Positions 16,656 to 24,652 of a stretch of DNA of 44,303 nucleotides are shown piece by piece (within the stretch, counting starts at the first letter, position 1; each line of letters begins with the position of its first letter). Location: the NCBI GenBank assembly GCA_964345975.1, contig CAYFSS010000019.1, positions 1 to 44,303 of the forward strand, read 5' to 3'. Source of the stretch: CAYFSS01 sp964345975 (GTDB taxonomy: Bacteria; Bacillota; Clostridia; Saccharofermentanales; Fastidiosipilaceae). A model generated the notes under the pieces. The model saw only the letters and a program-made list of their open reading frames with translations. It was not told the origin of the DNA and did no database searches. Made by a program: the position numbers and the translations under genes.

Positions 16656-16690
16656 CCGCGGCCTCCTTCAGGAAGCCGCGGTTTTCTTCT
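16656..16690 (+). terminator. rho-independent terminator of the ABC importer operon
   Basis: CCGCGGC (16656-16662) pairs with GCCGCGG (16675-16681), with an inner TCC/GGA helix around a TTCA loop, followed by TTTTCTTCT. It lies 33 bp after the permease stop. Confidence 0.9.
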
Positions 16691-16728
16691 GCTAAACTGT
16701 CTCTTGTTTAGCCTCGCTCGCCTTCGCC

Positions 16729-16812
16729 CTTACGCTTTCGCTTACGCTTATGCTTGCGCTTACGCTTGTGCTTGCGCTTATGCTTGTGCTTGCGCTTACG
16801 CTTGTGCTTACG
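16729..16812. repeat. 14 consecutive CTTNNG hexamers
   Basis: Fourteen head-to-tail hexamers of the form CTT(A/G/T)(C/T)G, alternating CTTACG, CTTGCG, CTTATG and CTTGTG, lie between the importer terminator and the ribosome site of the ThrE-type gene. A looser version extends left to about 16712. Both strands are open in some frames through the array only because of its composition. Confidence 0.9.
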
Positions 16813-16834
16813 CTTATCAGCCAAGGAGACCATC

Positions 16835-17668
16835 GTGGCCAATGTTTTAGATTTTGCTGCCGAACTTGGGCGAGCCCTCTACCGCTGCGGTGCCGAAACA
16901 TATCGCATCGAAGAGACGGTACGCCGGGTGATCTTGTCCCTCACCGAAGCAAACACAGAGGTGGACGTCTTTGCCATCCCTTCCTACCTCGCGATTTCTG
17001 TCCGTCTCCCGGCCGATGACGGTGCCGCAAGATCCGATATCTCGGAGGGAACCGAGGAGCTCGAGATCGAGGCCAACGAAGGGCATGTCCTCCATCGCTC
17101 GATGCGAATGTCTGGTATTTCTTATAATTTGGCAAGCCTAGAGAAGATCAATGAGCTCTCCCGTTTAATCGTCGGTAAGAAGGTTAGTTTGGAGGAGGCT
17201 TTTGAGGCTTTGCGAGAGATAACAAAATCCGCTGAAGCCAACGTTGCCTGGTGGCACATGCCCTTGGCCTACGGTAGCATCGGAGCGGGCTTTGCCTTCA
17301 TGATCGGGGCATCCCTTGGAGCTTTGCCGCTTGCCTTCCTCATCGGGTTTGCACTTCACTTCATCATCTCTCCCTTACGGGACAAAGAACTCAATCGTAG
17401 CCTGATCAATACGATCGGAGCCTTCTTCGTGACATTCTTGACGTGGGGCTGCTTCTATCTCGGTTGGCTCGGCGATGCGCCGGACCAAGTAAATATCGGG
17501 GTGCTCATGACCTTGGTACCCGGGATGAGCCTGACCAATGGCGCACGCGATCTCATGGCCGGCGATACGATCTCCGGGCTAAGCAATCTGACAGAAGCCC
17601 TCCTTGCTGCGCTTGCGCTTGGCCTTGGCTCCGGACTTGCCCTTTATTTCTGGCAACTCATCGTCTAG
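16835..17668 (+). CDS. ThrE/YjjP-type exporter subunit (DUF1212)
   Basis: The ThrE family exports threonine and serine (Corynebacterium ThrE); in E. coli the two-part YjjP/YjjB pair is linked to succinate export. The 277-residue protein has the soluble N-terminal domain with FAAELGRALYRCGAETYRIE and VDVFAIPS, followed by about five membrane segments (from residue 140), including VPGMSLTNGARDLMAGDTISG near the end. I choose the GTG at 16835 because AAGGAG lies seven bases upstream. The open frame before it only translates the hexamer array. It is followed after 18 bp by the YjjB-like partner. The substrate is uncertain. Confidence 0.88.
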   Translation: MANVLDFAAELGRALYRCGAETYRIEETVRRVILSLTEANTEVDVFAIPSYLAISVRLPADDGAARSDISEGTEELEIEANEGHVLHRSMRMSGISYNLASLEKINELSRLIVGKKVSLEEAFEALREITKSAEANVAWWHMPLAYGSIGAGFAFMIGASLGALPLAFLIGFALHFIISPLRDKELNRSLINTIGAFFVTFLTWGCFYLGWLGDAPDQVNIGVLMTLVPGMSLTNGARDLMAGDTISGLSNLTEALLAALALGLGSGLALYFWQLIV

Positions 17669-17686
17669 GGAATTCGGAGGCCCCCC

Positions 17687-18190
17687 ATGGATCAAATTAC
17701 ACTTTTTCAAATTTTTCGAGATTTCATTGGCACCGTAGTCTACATCTTGGGCTTTGCGCATATGTATGGTGTGAGTAAGTCTTCCCGCTTAGCTGCCATT
17801 GGCTGTGCGCTCCTGAGCTGGTTTTCCTACAAATTTATGCAGAGCTTCGGTATGGGGCTAATCCCTGCTTCTTTCATCGCCACGATCCTCCTCACGCTCT
17901 ATGCCGAGATTATGGCTCGTGTCTTGAAACGGCCCGTTCCCTCTTTCCTGCTCCTAGGCTTGTTGCCCCTCGTTCCCGGCGGCTCCATCTATCATGCAAT
18001 GCTCCACCTCGTGAATAACCGTCAGGGAGAAGCTATGGAACGTGCTTTCGAGGCATTTGGCTTGGCCGCTGCTATGGCCGCAGGAATCGTCTTCGTCACC
18101 GCCTTCTTCAAAGTAAAGCCCTCACCGCGTATGCGGACACTTTGGCGAAAAGATCAGACATCCGGCGACGGCGGGATCGAGCGTTTCTAG
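17687..18190 (+). CDS. ThrE/YjjB-type exporter subunit (DUF3815)
   Basis: This is the second half of the split ThrE-type exporter. The 167-residue protein has about four membrane helices and the family segment LLGLLPLVPGGSIYHAML (about 101-118). It matches the C-terminal half of full-length ThrE and E. coli YjjB. CGGAGG precedes the ATG. Together with the upstream gene it should form one inner-membrane complex. No terminator with a clear U tract follows. Confidence 0.88.
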   Translation: MDQITLFQIFRDFIGTVVYILGFAHMYGVSKSSRLAAIGCALLSWFSYKFMQSFGMGLIPASFIATILLTLYAEIMARVLKRPVPSFLLLGLLPLVPGGSIYHAMLHLVNNRQGEAMERAFEAFGLAAAMAAGIVFVTAFFKVKPSPRMRTLWRKDQTSGDGGIERF

Positions 18191-18716
18191 GATCTCAGGG
18201 CTTCTAGTGTTTGCCGAGGCTTCGAGAGTTTCTCTTCTCGTTTGGTAGAGGTTCTTGTGTATCTATAGCTTGAATCTTTGATCCAAATACAATCGATTCA
18301 GAGGTAATGGTTCTGAACCGGACAATTTTACAATTTTATTTTCACATAAAACGAATAATAGCCGATCCTTCCGAAGATCCGCCTAGTTTCTAGAGTTCAT
18401 CAACACTTTGTATTAGTAAGTTGCATTTTTGACAAGAATCTCTGTAGAACAGCGTGATTTCCAGCGCAAAGATAGGTCTTAGCATCCAATCTCTAGTGAA
18501 TTCTGAATTTTTGCCATGGGTAGGCAGAAATGAGGAGGAGGGGGGGAAGACGCTGAGGATTTTGGGCTTTTTTGTACAGTGATGGCTCGACGAATCCCGA
18601 TTAATGATGGTTTGATGAGGCATGATCCTGCTTGGAAGCAAATTCTACGCAGCACAAATAGCGGTTCAAGAGCAAACCGCGCTGGAAAGGTCCGAATGAT
18701 TGAGGGAAATTAAAAT
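18191..18716. other. 526-bp intergenic region between convergent genes
   Basis: No convincing gene on either strand. It contains a GCGGTT/AACCGC hairpin (18661-18680) 37 bp after the stop of the minus-strand DUF559-like gene, followed on that strand by TATTTGTG. This would be a weak terminator at best. AT-rich sequence near 18320-18360 shows no promoter I would assign. Confidence 0.45.
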
Positions 18717-19904
18717 CTAGCCAGGCGAGCGTGCCTTGACCAAGCTCGGCCAGGCTACAGACGACCAGATGGCCCAAGCAATTTCATATAATCGGTAGGA
18801 TTCCTTGACACCCGGGAAGCGAGGCACCTCGTAGATCAGAACTTTCTTGTGGCGCAAGTTTGGATCTCTACCCGCTCTCATCATGAGATCTCGTACAGCC
18901 CGATGACCGGGGAAGAATTTACGAGCGCGGATGCGGATGCTCTTTTTGAGGAACTTGGCAATGTTATTGGCGAGCGTCTCGAAATTAGCGATATCTTTCA
19001 GATGACCAGCCGTCACGATCATCACCTTGTAGCCCTCAGCTTCCAGGTTCGTTGTCCGCACCGAGTCGTTGACAATGGATGGAGGTTCGTTGTGAAACTG
19101 GTTGCTATTGTATTCGATGATGAGCTTCTTCGAGGGCAGGTACAGATCTGCATAGTAAGTTTTGTTCGATTTGGGACAAAAGATCTTCTCGTTGAACGTC
19201 ATACCGCGGAAGCCACAACCACCTAAGCAGTTCGGCAAGCCAAGAAACATATAGAGCAAAGCTTCCATAGGAGACCTAGCCCCCTCCTGTGCATACTTCA
19301 ACGCCCGCAGAGCCTTACGACGACCAGCGTGACCTACGAGCTCTTCCGCACAAGAGCGCAAAGCACGTAGTGTGACTAAAGGTGGCTTTCGATCTCGATA
19401 AGAAGTCATCTGAATCGCTAAGTAGATCAGCTGGTGGATGTCAAAATCCCGAGCCACTTGCAAGAAAGCTAGAGGCAGCGTGCAGATACCGTCCTTGGCG
19501 TACTTGGAGGCACCTTTAATGCGACACGTACGGAGCGCTAGGCCCTGGGGTCGGTGAACAGATTGATCTGTGAAAACGACGTACTCCTGTTGCACCTCGT
19601 GATCCTCTGGTTCCAGAAAGCCACGAAGATAGGGTACTCCCCAACGTTCTAGGGCCGCTCGACCGCTTAAAAATTTTGCATGTGTCTTCTTCATGCTTAT
19701 AGTTTGCACGCGAACAAGCCTGCGACCATAAGCACTTTCTACGAAATCATACGAAAGCGTCAAATTCAGGAGATGATCGCACATCATTTGAGCAAGAATG
19801 CACGTACCGGATTCTCCCTTACCCACCAGTTTCGCTGCAATAAAACGCAGATCAACCCCTCCACCTGCCACTTTTGCCGATAATTCTGAAATTTCCCCCT
19901 GCAC
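18717..19904 (-). CDS. DUF559/Vsr-like nuclease-fold protein, function unknown
   Basis: A 395-residue protein of unknown role. The middle reads GRAALERWGVPYLRG, then HRPQGLALRTCRI and a helical region with SPMEALLYMFLGLP. The C-terminal third has YYADLYLPSKKLIIEYNSNQFH and a following TNLEAEGYKVMIVT. That arrangement (D, then E-x-N, then H) resembles the DUF559/Vsr branch of PD-(D/E)XK nucleases, as in similar proteins of Coriobacteriia. The catalytic Lys of the classical motif is Asn here. No neighbour gives a role. The frame starts at GTG 19904; an ATG at 19694 is an alternative, and neither has a good ribosome site. Confidence 0.6.
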   Translation of the reverse strand: MQGEISELSAKVAGGGVDLRFIAAKLVGKGESGTCILAQMMCDHLLNLTLSYDFVESAYGRRLVRVQTISMKKTHAKFLSGRAALERWGVPYLRGFLEPEDHEVQQEYVVFTDQSVHRPQGLALRTCRIKGASKYAKDGICTLPLAFLQVARDFDIHQLIYLAIQMTSYRDRKPPLVTLRALRSCAEELVGHAGRRKALRALKYAQEGARSPMEALLYMFLGLPNCLGGCGFRGMTFNEKIFCPKSNKTYYADLYLPSKKLIIEYNSNQFHNEPPSIVNDSVRTTNLEAEGYKVMIVTAGHLKDIANFETLANNIAKFLKKSIRIRARKFFPGHRAVRDLMMRAGRDPNLRHKKVLIYEVPRFPGVKESYRLYEIAWAIWSSVAWPSLVKARSPG

Positions 19905-20091
19905 GTTTCAGCCGACCTGCATTCACCTCAATCAGCTTCCATCATTCCCCACCGATGACCAACGAATAAGTCCCCTCACGACGTATGCTGCTCCGAGGAC
20001 CCCATCGCCCGCTCATAATTCGAGCACCAGAATGGATTCCAACGACATTCACACAAAAGCCCCCACCGCTCCAACACCCAAGACACTTCGT

Positions 20092-20121
20092 TTGAGATCT
20101 GCATGCTAAACTTCCTATAAT
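20092..20121 (+). promoter_or_regulatory. strong sigma-A type promoter of the thermonuclease gene
   Basis: TTGAGA (20092-20097), 18-base spacer, TATAAT (20116-20121). This gives a leader of only about 20 nt before the GTG start. Confidence 0.75.
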
Positions 20122-20148
20122 AGAAGCTTTGCGTTATTGGAGGGGATT

Positions 20149-20847
20149 GTGAAAAAAAGTAGCAAAAATGGCTTTGTGGGGCTCATCAGCCTGCTCCTGA
20201 TGATTGCGGCGCTAATGGGGTTGCTGCCAACATCACCGAAGGACTTAACGCCGAGCGCAACGCACAACACTGCAATAACGCAAGAGCAGGTGCAGCAGGA
20301 CGCCAGGACAACCCGTAGCGTCCAAGAAGCGACCCGACCTTCAACGTCAACAACCCCCAGAAACCCTTACGAATTGCTCGAAGTGCCGAAAGAACTGATT
20401 GCACAGCGTCCACATACAGTGGACTTCGACGAACTGCAAGAAGCCTATGTGGAAAGAGTCGTCGACGGGGACACCTTGATCGTGAGGTTCAACGGGAACC
20501 GGGATCGGCTACGGATGCTCGGGATCAATGCGCCGGAATCCTCTTCGAATCCCGACGAAGATCGACAGACCTCAGAAGGCGACATCGTATCAGCGCTTGT
20601 AAAGGATCTTCTGACGGGATGCAACGTTCGCCTCGAGTTCGACCGCGGGATGAGAGATCAGTATGACCGACTGCTCGCCTATGTTTGGATCGATGAAGAC
20701 ACGATGATCAATGAGAACCTGGTATATTCCGGCTTGGTCAAGGTCGTGAAGTTTGAGCCGAACAAGGCCTATTACGAGCATTTTCGTGAATTGAATCGCG
20801 AGGCCAAGGATAATGATTTGGGATTTTATAGCGGCGCGTGGGAGTAA
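20149..20847 (+). CDS. staphylococcal-type thermonuclease (SNase domain), secreted or anchored
   Basis: SNase-domain enzymes cleave DNA and RNA with calcium. After the GTG start (GGAGGGG at 20139-20145) the 232-residue protein has a basic N-terminus and one hydrophobic segment (about 8-27) acting as signal peptide or anchor. A Thr/Ser/Gln-rich linker to about residue 75 follows, then the nuclease domain. VERVVDGDTLIVRF, RLRMLGINAPES (the first catalytic Arg and Asp sites) and DRGMRDQYDRLLAYVWID are visible. It would act outside the cell. A TTG at 20137 is in frame but lies before the ribosome site. Confidence 0.87.
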   Translation: MKKSSKNGFVGLISLLLMIAALMGLLPTSPKDLTPSATHNTAITQEQVQQDARTTRSVQEATRPSTSTTPRNPYELLEVPKELIAQRPHTVDFDELQEAYVERVVDGDTLIVRFNGNRDRLRMLGINAPESSSNPDEDRQTSEGDIVSALVKDLLTGCNVRLEFDRGMRDQYDRLLAYVWIDEDTMINENLVYSGLVKVVKFEPNKAYYEHFRELNREAKDNDLGFYSGAWE

Positions 20848-21238
20848 TCCACTAGAGTCATTAACGCTTTTAATGTGTGAGGGTTCGTTGGACCAAGTGC
20901 GGCAAATAGCGAATCCAACAACCGTTCACGGTATTATTTCTTCACACAAAAGCCCTACGAGCCAATTCTTCTGAACCAGCTCCTTATATATCGGAAACGT
21001 GCGTAGCAGTTCTTAAAGCATGGTCCATTCGACCGCAGTGCGTCGAGCACCGCAAGACGGTCAAGCACGAGGCGAGCAGCACAGGAGAAAGCCCTCAAAC
21101 CAAGGTAGATTACCTTGAAAGACATCATCATAGCCAAGTTAAAGACGTCGCGTCCGGCCAAGAACCATTGGATTTTTGGTAGAAAAAACCGAACCGCTAG
21201 GGTCCGGTAAAGAAACTAATCTTAATTAATCTCTTGGA
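20848..21238. other. 391-bp region between thermonuclease and ferredoxin genes
   Basis: No recognisable gene. A 68-codon frame on the minus strand (20955-21161) has no ribosome site or family resemblance and is probably chance. The ferredoxin terminator occupies the right end. No terminator with a clear U tract follows the thermonuclease gene. Confidence 0.4.
21182..21208 (-). terminator. rho-independent terminator after the ferredoxin gene
   Basis: On the minus strand ACCGGACC, a short loop, GGTTCGGT form an 8-bp stem with one G-U pair, followed by TTTTTTCT. Confidence 0.85.
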
Positions 21239-21409
21239 TTAGAGCTGTGAAATTGCTTCTACAGGGCAAACCGGAGCGCAAGCGCCACAGTCAATGCACA
21301 GATCAGGATCGATTACATACTGGGTATCACCAGGGCTGATAGCCGAGGTAGGGCACTCAGGTTCACAAGCACCACACATGATGCACTCTTCTGAAATAAC
21401 ATGGGCCAT
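21239..21409 (-). CDS. 2[4Fe-4S] ferredoxin
   Basis: A 56-residue clostridial-type ferredoxin, a soluble one-electron carrier for anaerobic metabolism. Both cluster motifs are complete: CIMCGACEPECP and CIDCGACAPVCP. I start at ATG 21409 (MAHVISEE), which has AAGGAGG eight bases upstream; an in-frame start further up is unsupported. It stands downstream of ricT, in the same direction, with 118 bp between and its own terminator. Confidence 0.95.
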   Translation of the reverse strand: MAHVISEECIMCGACEPECPTSAISPGDTQYVIDPDLCIDCGACAPVCPVEAISQL

Positions 21410-21527
21410 AGTTTTCCTCCTTTTCAAAAAACCGTGTCTTCCTGCCAAGGATATCACCCTAAAAGATCACACTCAAGCATGAAAACTGCGAATATCTTAC
21501 GCCGTGACAGCAAGCACAACTGAAGCA

Positions 21528-23015
21528 CTAGTCCTCACGCCCGGGGCGTCGGGCATTTGCCTTACGCGTCCGACGAGTTCGGGACTTAGGTCTATTTCCG
21601 TCATCTCCCTCGGACTTCTTGCGAGGTGACCTGGCTCTGGCGGACTCTTCGGTTTTGTTGGAGCGTGATTTCCGCTTTTTGGTTTGGCGACGGCGCGAGG
21701 AATCATCTTGCTTGCCACGTCTCCGCCCTGAATTTTTTTCCTGCTTCTCGCGCTGCTCTTCCCAATCTTCAACTTCTTCCGTCGAAGCTCCGCCCATGTC
21801 GCCGAAGTCGTAGGACTGAGCTTGATTGTCGGTATCGCGCCTTGATCGCTTGCCATTTCCCATGAGCGTAGCTGCTACATCGGGGAAGTTCTTGGGTTTT
21901 GAGACATTGGCGACGGCATCACGGCCTGAGAGGTCGGCGAGGTGGATGGTAATTGGATCATCGCCCGGGTCAGCATCAAAAAGCTCAATCTGCAGTTCGC
22001 CTTTCAAAAGGTTCGTCGAGCGAATCTTCCCCTTACCGTAGATGGTTGTCACCGTGTGGCCGACGCGGGGCATAATCTTCTTTGCGTTGATGTAGGCTTC
22101 GTGCTCATAGCGCAAGCAGCACAGGAGGCGCCCACAGCAACCGGAGATATTATTGGGATTCATCGAAAGATCCTGATCCTTCGCCATGCGAATGGATACG
22201 GGTCTAAATTCACAGAGGAACGTACTGCAGCAGAATTCACGACCGCATGGACCGATGCCTCCTGCTTTGGCCGCCTGATCTCTCACCCCGACCTGACGGA
22301 GTTCGATGCGACGGCGGAAGATAGCAGCCAGATCCTTGACCAGGTTGCGGAAGTCGACTCGACCTTCAGCTGTAAATTCAAACGTGAGCTTTTGTTCCAC
22401 ATCATCGAACGTAGCCGAAATGATCTTCATATCGAGACCGTGTTCGACGACTTTTTCGCGCGCTACGCCCAATGCGACCAGGGCTTCCTGTTCACGTGCT
22501 ACTTGCTCAACGATGTCCTTATCCTCTGCCCACTCGGTAATGATGGGGAGAGGGCGATTGCCGACGACGAGATCGATTTCCTCGTTGTGGACGTAATAGG
22601 GGCTACGCGCAACGACACCGATGTTCTGTGATCCGTCGGGCATGGTGACGATAACTTCATCGCCCACCCGTACATTGAAGACGCCGGGTTCACAGAGTTC
22701 CAATTCAACACCGGGATAAAAACGAATTCCGACGACCTTAATTCTAGGGTCGCTTAGATTCTCGTCGTCCGGGAAGGGCAGGAGCTCGGACATGAGGTCG
22801 TCGCTTGGTTCCGGGTCATCGTCAGTGCCGAAGGCATAGGCGGTGGTTTCGATGGAGTCGTCTTGTTGGGGCTTTTGGGTGTTAGTGGCCTCGTCGGCTC
22901 CTAGGAGCAGGTCTAAATCATTGAGAGCTTCCGGATCAAAGAGTTCTTCGATGGCCATGAGCTCATCGTCAGGGGTAGGATCTTCAGTGGGCTTTCTATC
23001 TTGATCATCAAACAT
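21528..23015 (-). CDS. ricT: RicT/YaaT-type PSP1 domain protein with acidic and basic extensions
   Basis: RicT (YaaT, PSP1 domain) is part of the B. subtilis RicAFT complex, which carries Fe-S clusters, binds RNase Y and affects mRNA processing, sporulation and competence. The core (about 90-370) has the PSP1 signature, IGPCGREFCCSTFLCEF and SGCCGRLLCCLRYEHEAY, with the conserved cysteines. At 495 residues it is nearly twice the Bacillus length. A Glu/Asp-rich N-terminus (about 90 residues) and a long Lys/Arg/Ser-rich C-terminus (from about 385) may contact RNA; this is inference. The ATG at 23015 overlaps the holB stop by 8 bp (ATGTTTGA). Confidence 0.9.
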   Translation of the reverse strand: MFDDQDRKPTEDPTPDDELMAIEELFDPEALNDLDLLLGADEATNTQKPQQDDSIETTAYAFGTDDDPEPSDDLMSELLPFPDDENLSDPRIKVVGIRFYPGVELELCEPGVFNVRVGDEVIVTMPDGSQNIGVVARSPYYVHNEEIDLVVGNRPLPIITEWAEDKDIVEQVAREQEALVALGVAREKVVEHGLDMKIISATFDDVEQKLTFEFTAEGRVDFRNLVKDLAAIFRRRIELRQVGVRDQAAKAGGIGPCGREFCCSTFLCEFRPVSIRMAKDQDLSMNPNNISGCCGRLLCCLRYEHEAYINAKKIMPRVGHTVTTIYGKGKIRSTNLLKGELQIELFDADPGDDPITIHLADLSGRDAVANVSKPKNFPDVAATLMGNGKRSRRDTDNQAQSYDFGDMGGASTEEVEDWEEQREKQEKNSGRRRGKQDDSSRRRQTKKRKSRSNKTEESARARSPRKKSEGDDGNRPKSRTRRTRKANARRPGRED

Positions 23016-24326
23016 GATGCATAACCTCATCTATTTCTAAAACAAAGGCAGAAAGTTGCAGTTCAGCGTTGAGGCTTCGCTTCAACTTTCGCTCGTATAT
23101 ATCGCAAAGGGCATGGTAGTCCGCTATCCAGCGAACCCCTTGAGTTGTATCTCGATCGAGGATCTTGAGAGCTTCACGCGCTGCAGGATGAACCAGATTC
23201 TCGGCGGGAAGATCAAGACGGAGGCGTAAGAGCTCGTGACCGTAACTCTTCATGAAGTAGAAGAAGGTACCGGCATCCGTCTTAATGTAATCCTTCAGTT
23301 TCATCAGATGAGTCCCAAGCGCTTCGCCCAGATCACCTTGAGCGATCCTGACCAAGAGCTCACGGCTCAAGAGCTCATCTTCGAGCCATTCATTCGTCTT
23401 GCCTAAGTGGAGATATCGCCCGGGATTTCCCGCTGCAAGACGTAGGCGAAGGCCCTCATCAAGCATTTGCTGGCTAGGTTCTTTAGGGGTGAGAGGCAAG
23501 CCGGTCTTGCCGGTCCTGTCGGTCTTGNNNNNNNNNNNNNNNNNNNNNNNNNNNNNNNNNNNNNNNNNNNNNNNNNNNNNNNNNNNNNNNNNNNNNNNNN
23601 NNNNNNNNNNNNNNNNNNNNNNNNNNNGCTAGGTTCTTTAGGGGTGAGAGGCAAGCCGGTCTTGCCGGTCCTGTCGGTCTTGTCGATCGTGCCGGTCGTG
23701 CCGCACTTAACAGTCTTATCAACCTTGACGGCTTTCCCGGATTGCTTCGACCCATCCTGCCCATCCTGCTTTAGCTCAGCAATCTTCATCAGAGCCTCAT
23801 CGCTTAGACCCGGCATCGGCAGCTCCAGAACCCTGGAACGAACCGTTGGCAGGAGGCGGTCTGCCTGTTCGACATGCAGCAGGAAGACCGCACGCGTAGG
23901 AGGCTCTTCAATCGTCTTCAAGAGCGCATTTTGACCCTGTTCATTCAAGGCTGATGCATCGATCATGAAGACCGACATCTCACCGACTTGCGGGAGGATT
24001 TGGCTTGCTCTAGTCGCAAACGTCCGCACTTCCTTGACCGGGATAAGGTCACCCTTAGTCTCAGGTTCCAAACTCATGAAATCCGGATGGGAGGACGCAC
24101 TTAGGTAGCGGCAACTGTCGCAAACTCCGCAAGGACCTTCTTCATCGAGGTTCAGACAGAGGATTGCTTCGGCAGCTGCCAAGCTTGTCGATCTCTTACC
24201 ACTTCCCGCTTCACCTACAAAGAGCAATGCTCTCGAGAGGCCAAGCCTTGCAAGCTTAAGAATTTGTGCTTTCAGGTCCTCACGTTCGAGGAGGCCTGCA
24301 AAATAGCCGGATCGAGGCAAGATCAC
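23008..24326 (-). CDS. holB: DNA polymerase III subunit delta' (split by an artefactual gap)
   Basis: Delta' is the clamp-loader subunit pairing with DnaX. Seen are Walker A VGEAGSGKRSTSLA (37-50), zinc-binding Cys in CLNLDEEGPCGVCDSC (57-72), and DASALNEQGQNALLKTIEEPP (123-143). As given, the frame breaks at a 100-N run (23528-23627). The 55 bases on its two sides (23473-23527, 23628-23682) are identical; merging them restores one 387-residue protein ending LEIDEVMHHV. A Lys/Thr/Gly/Asp-rich segment (about 187-233), made of 9-bp DNA repeats, is inserted just before the LRLRLAAGNPGR stretch of the lid region. Start GTG 24326 overlaps the darA stop by 4 bp. Confidence 0.9.
23528..23627. other. 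100-N assembly gap inside holB
   Basis: Exactly 100 N flanked by the same 55 bases (23473-23527 and 23628-23682). The extra 155 bp is not a multiple of three and breaks the holB frame. Removing it restores the frame. Confidence 0.95.
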
Positions 24327-24652
24327 ATCTTTTCAAAGTATTCGACGTTTGTGACGAAGACGGTTGCACCGCCAACCGTAACTTCAACCGGGTAAGGCAT
24401 ATAGCCGGTCCCCATCGCCGACGGTGTCATATTAGTATTGATGGCGGTCTTACGCGCACTCGAGTAACGGCGAATAATTTCCAGGACCGCTTGCAGATCA
24501 TCCTCTTCCACCACGATCATCAAGGTCGTATTCCCTGCTCTGAGGAAACCACCCGATGAGTTAAGACGCGTCACACGGTAACCTGCACGGTTCAATTCCG
24601 CCATGAGGCGAGGACTATCTTCATCGTGCACAATTGCGTAGATTAGTTTCAT
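24323..24652 (-). CDS. darA: cyclic-di-AMP receptor, PII-like (DarA/PstA/YaaQ)
   Basis: DarA (YaaQ, DUF970) is a PII-like trimer that binds the second messenger c-di-AMP in Bacillota; its downstream partner is not firmly known. The 109-residue product has KLIYAIVHDEDS at the start, RVTRLNSSGGFLRAGNTTL (about 27-45) with the Thr-Arg-Leu and Gly-Gly-Phe residues of the ligand site, and the flexible loop followed by YPVEVTVGGATVFV. The ATG at 24652 forms an ATGA overlap with the tmk stop, and AAAGGAG lies nine bases upstream. Its place between tmk and holB is the known YaaQ position. Confidence 0.93.
   Translation of the reverse strand: MKLIYAIVHDEDSPRLMAELNRAGYRVTRLNSSGGFLRAGNTTLMIVVEEDDLQAVLEIIRRYSSARKTAINTNMTPSAMGTGYMPYPVEVTVGGATVFVTNVEYFEKM

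Noticed and set aside
16712..16834. Coding use of the hexamer array as an N-terminus of the ThrE-type protein
   Set aside because: It would give an Arg/Leu/Cys run before the conserved domain, and the ribosome site lies after the array.
3176..18366. Shared string TAATAGCCGAT near 3178 and 18357
   Set aside because: Matches of this length are expected by chance in 44 kb; the flanks diverge.
18390..18641. 83-codon frame on the minus strand
   Set aside because: No ribosome site, low-complexity composition, no family resemblance; lies between convergent genes.
20955..21161. 68-codon frame on the minus strand
   Set aside because: Looks protein-like in parts but has no ribosome site and no recognisable family; recorded only within the intergenic entry.
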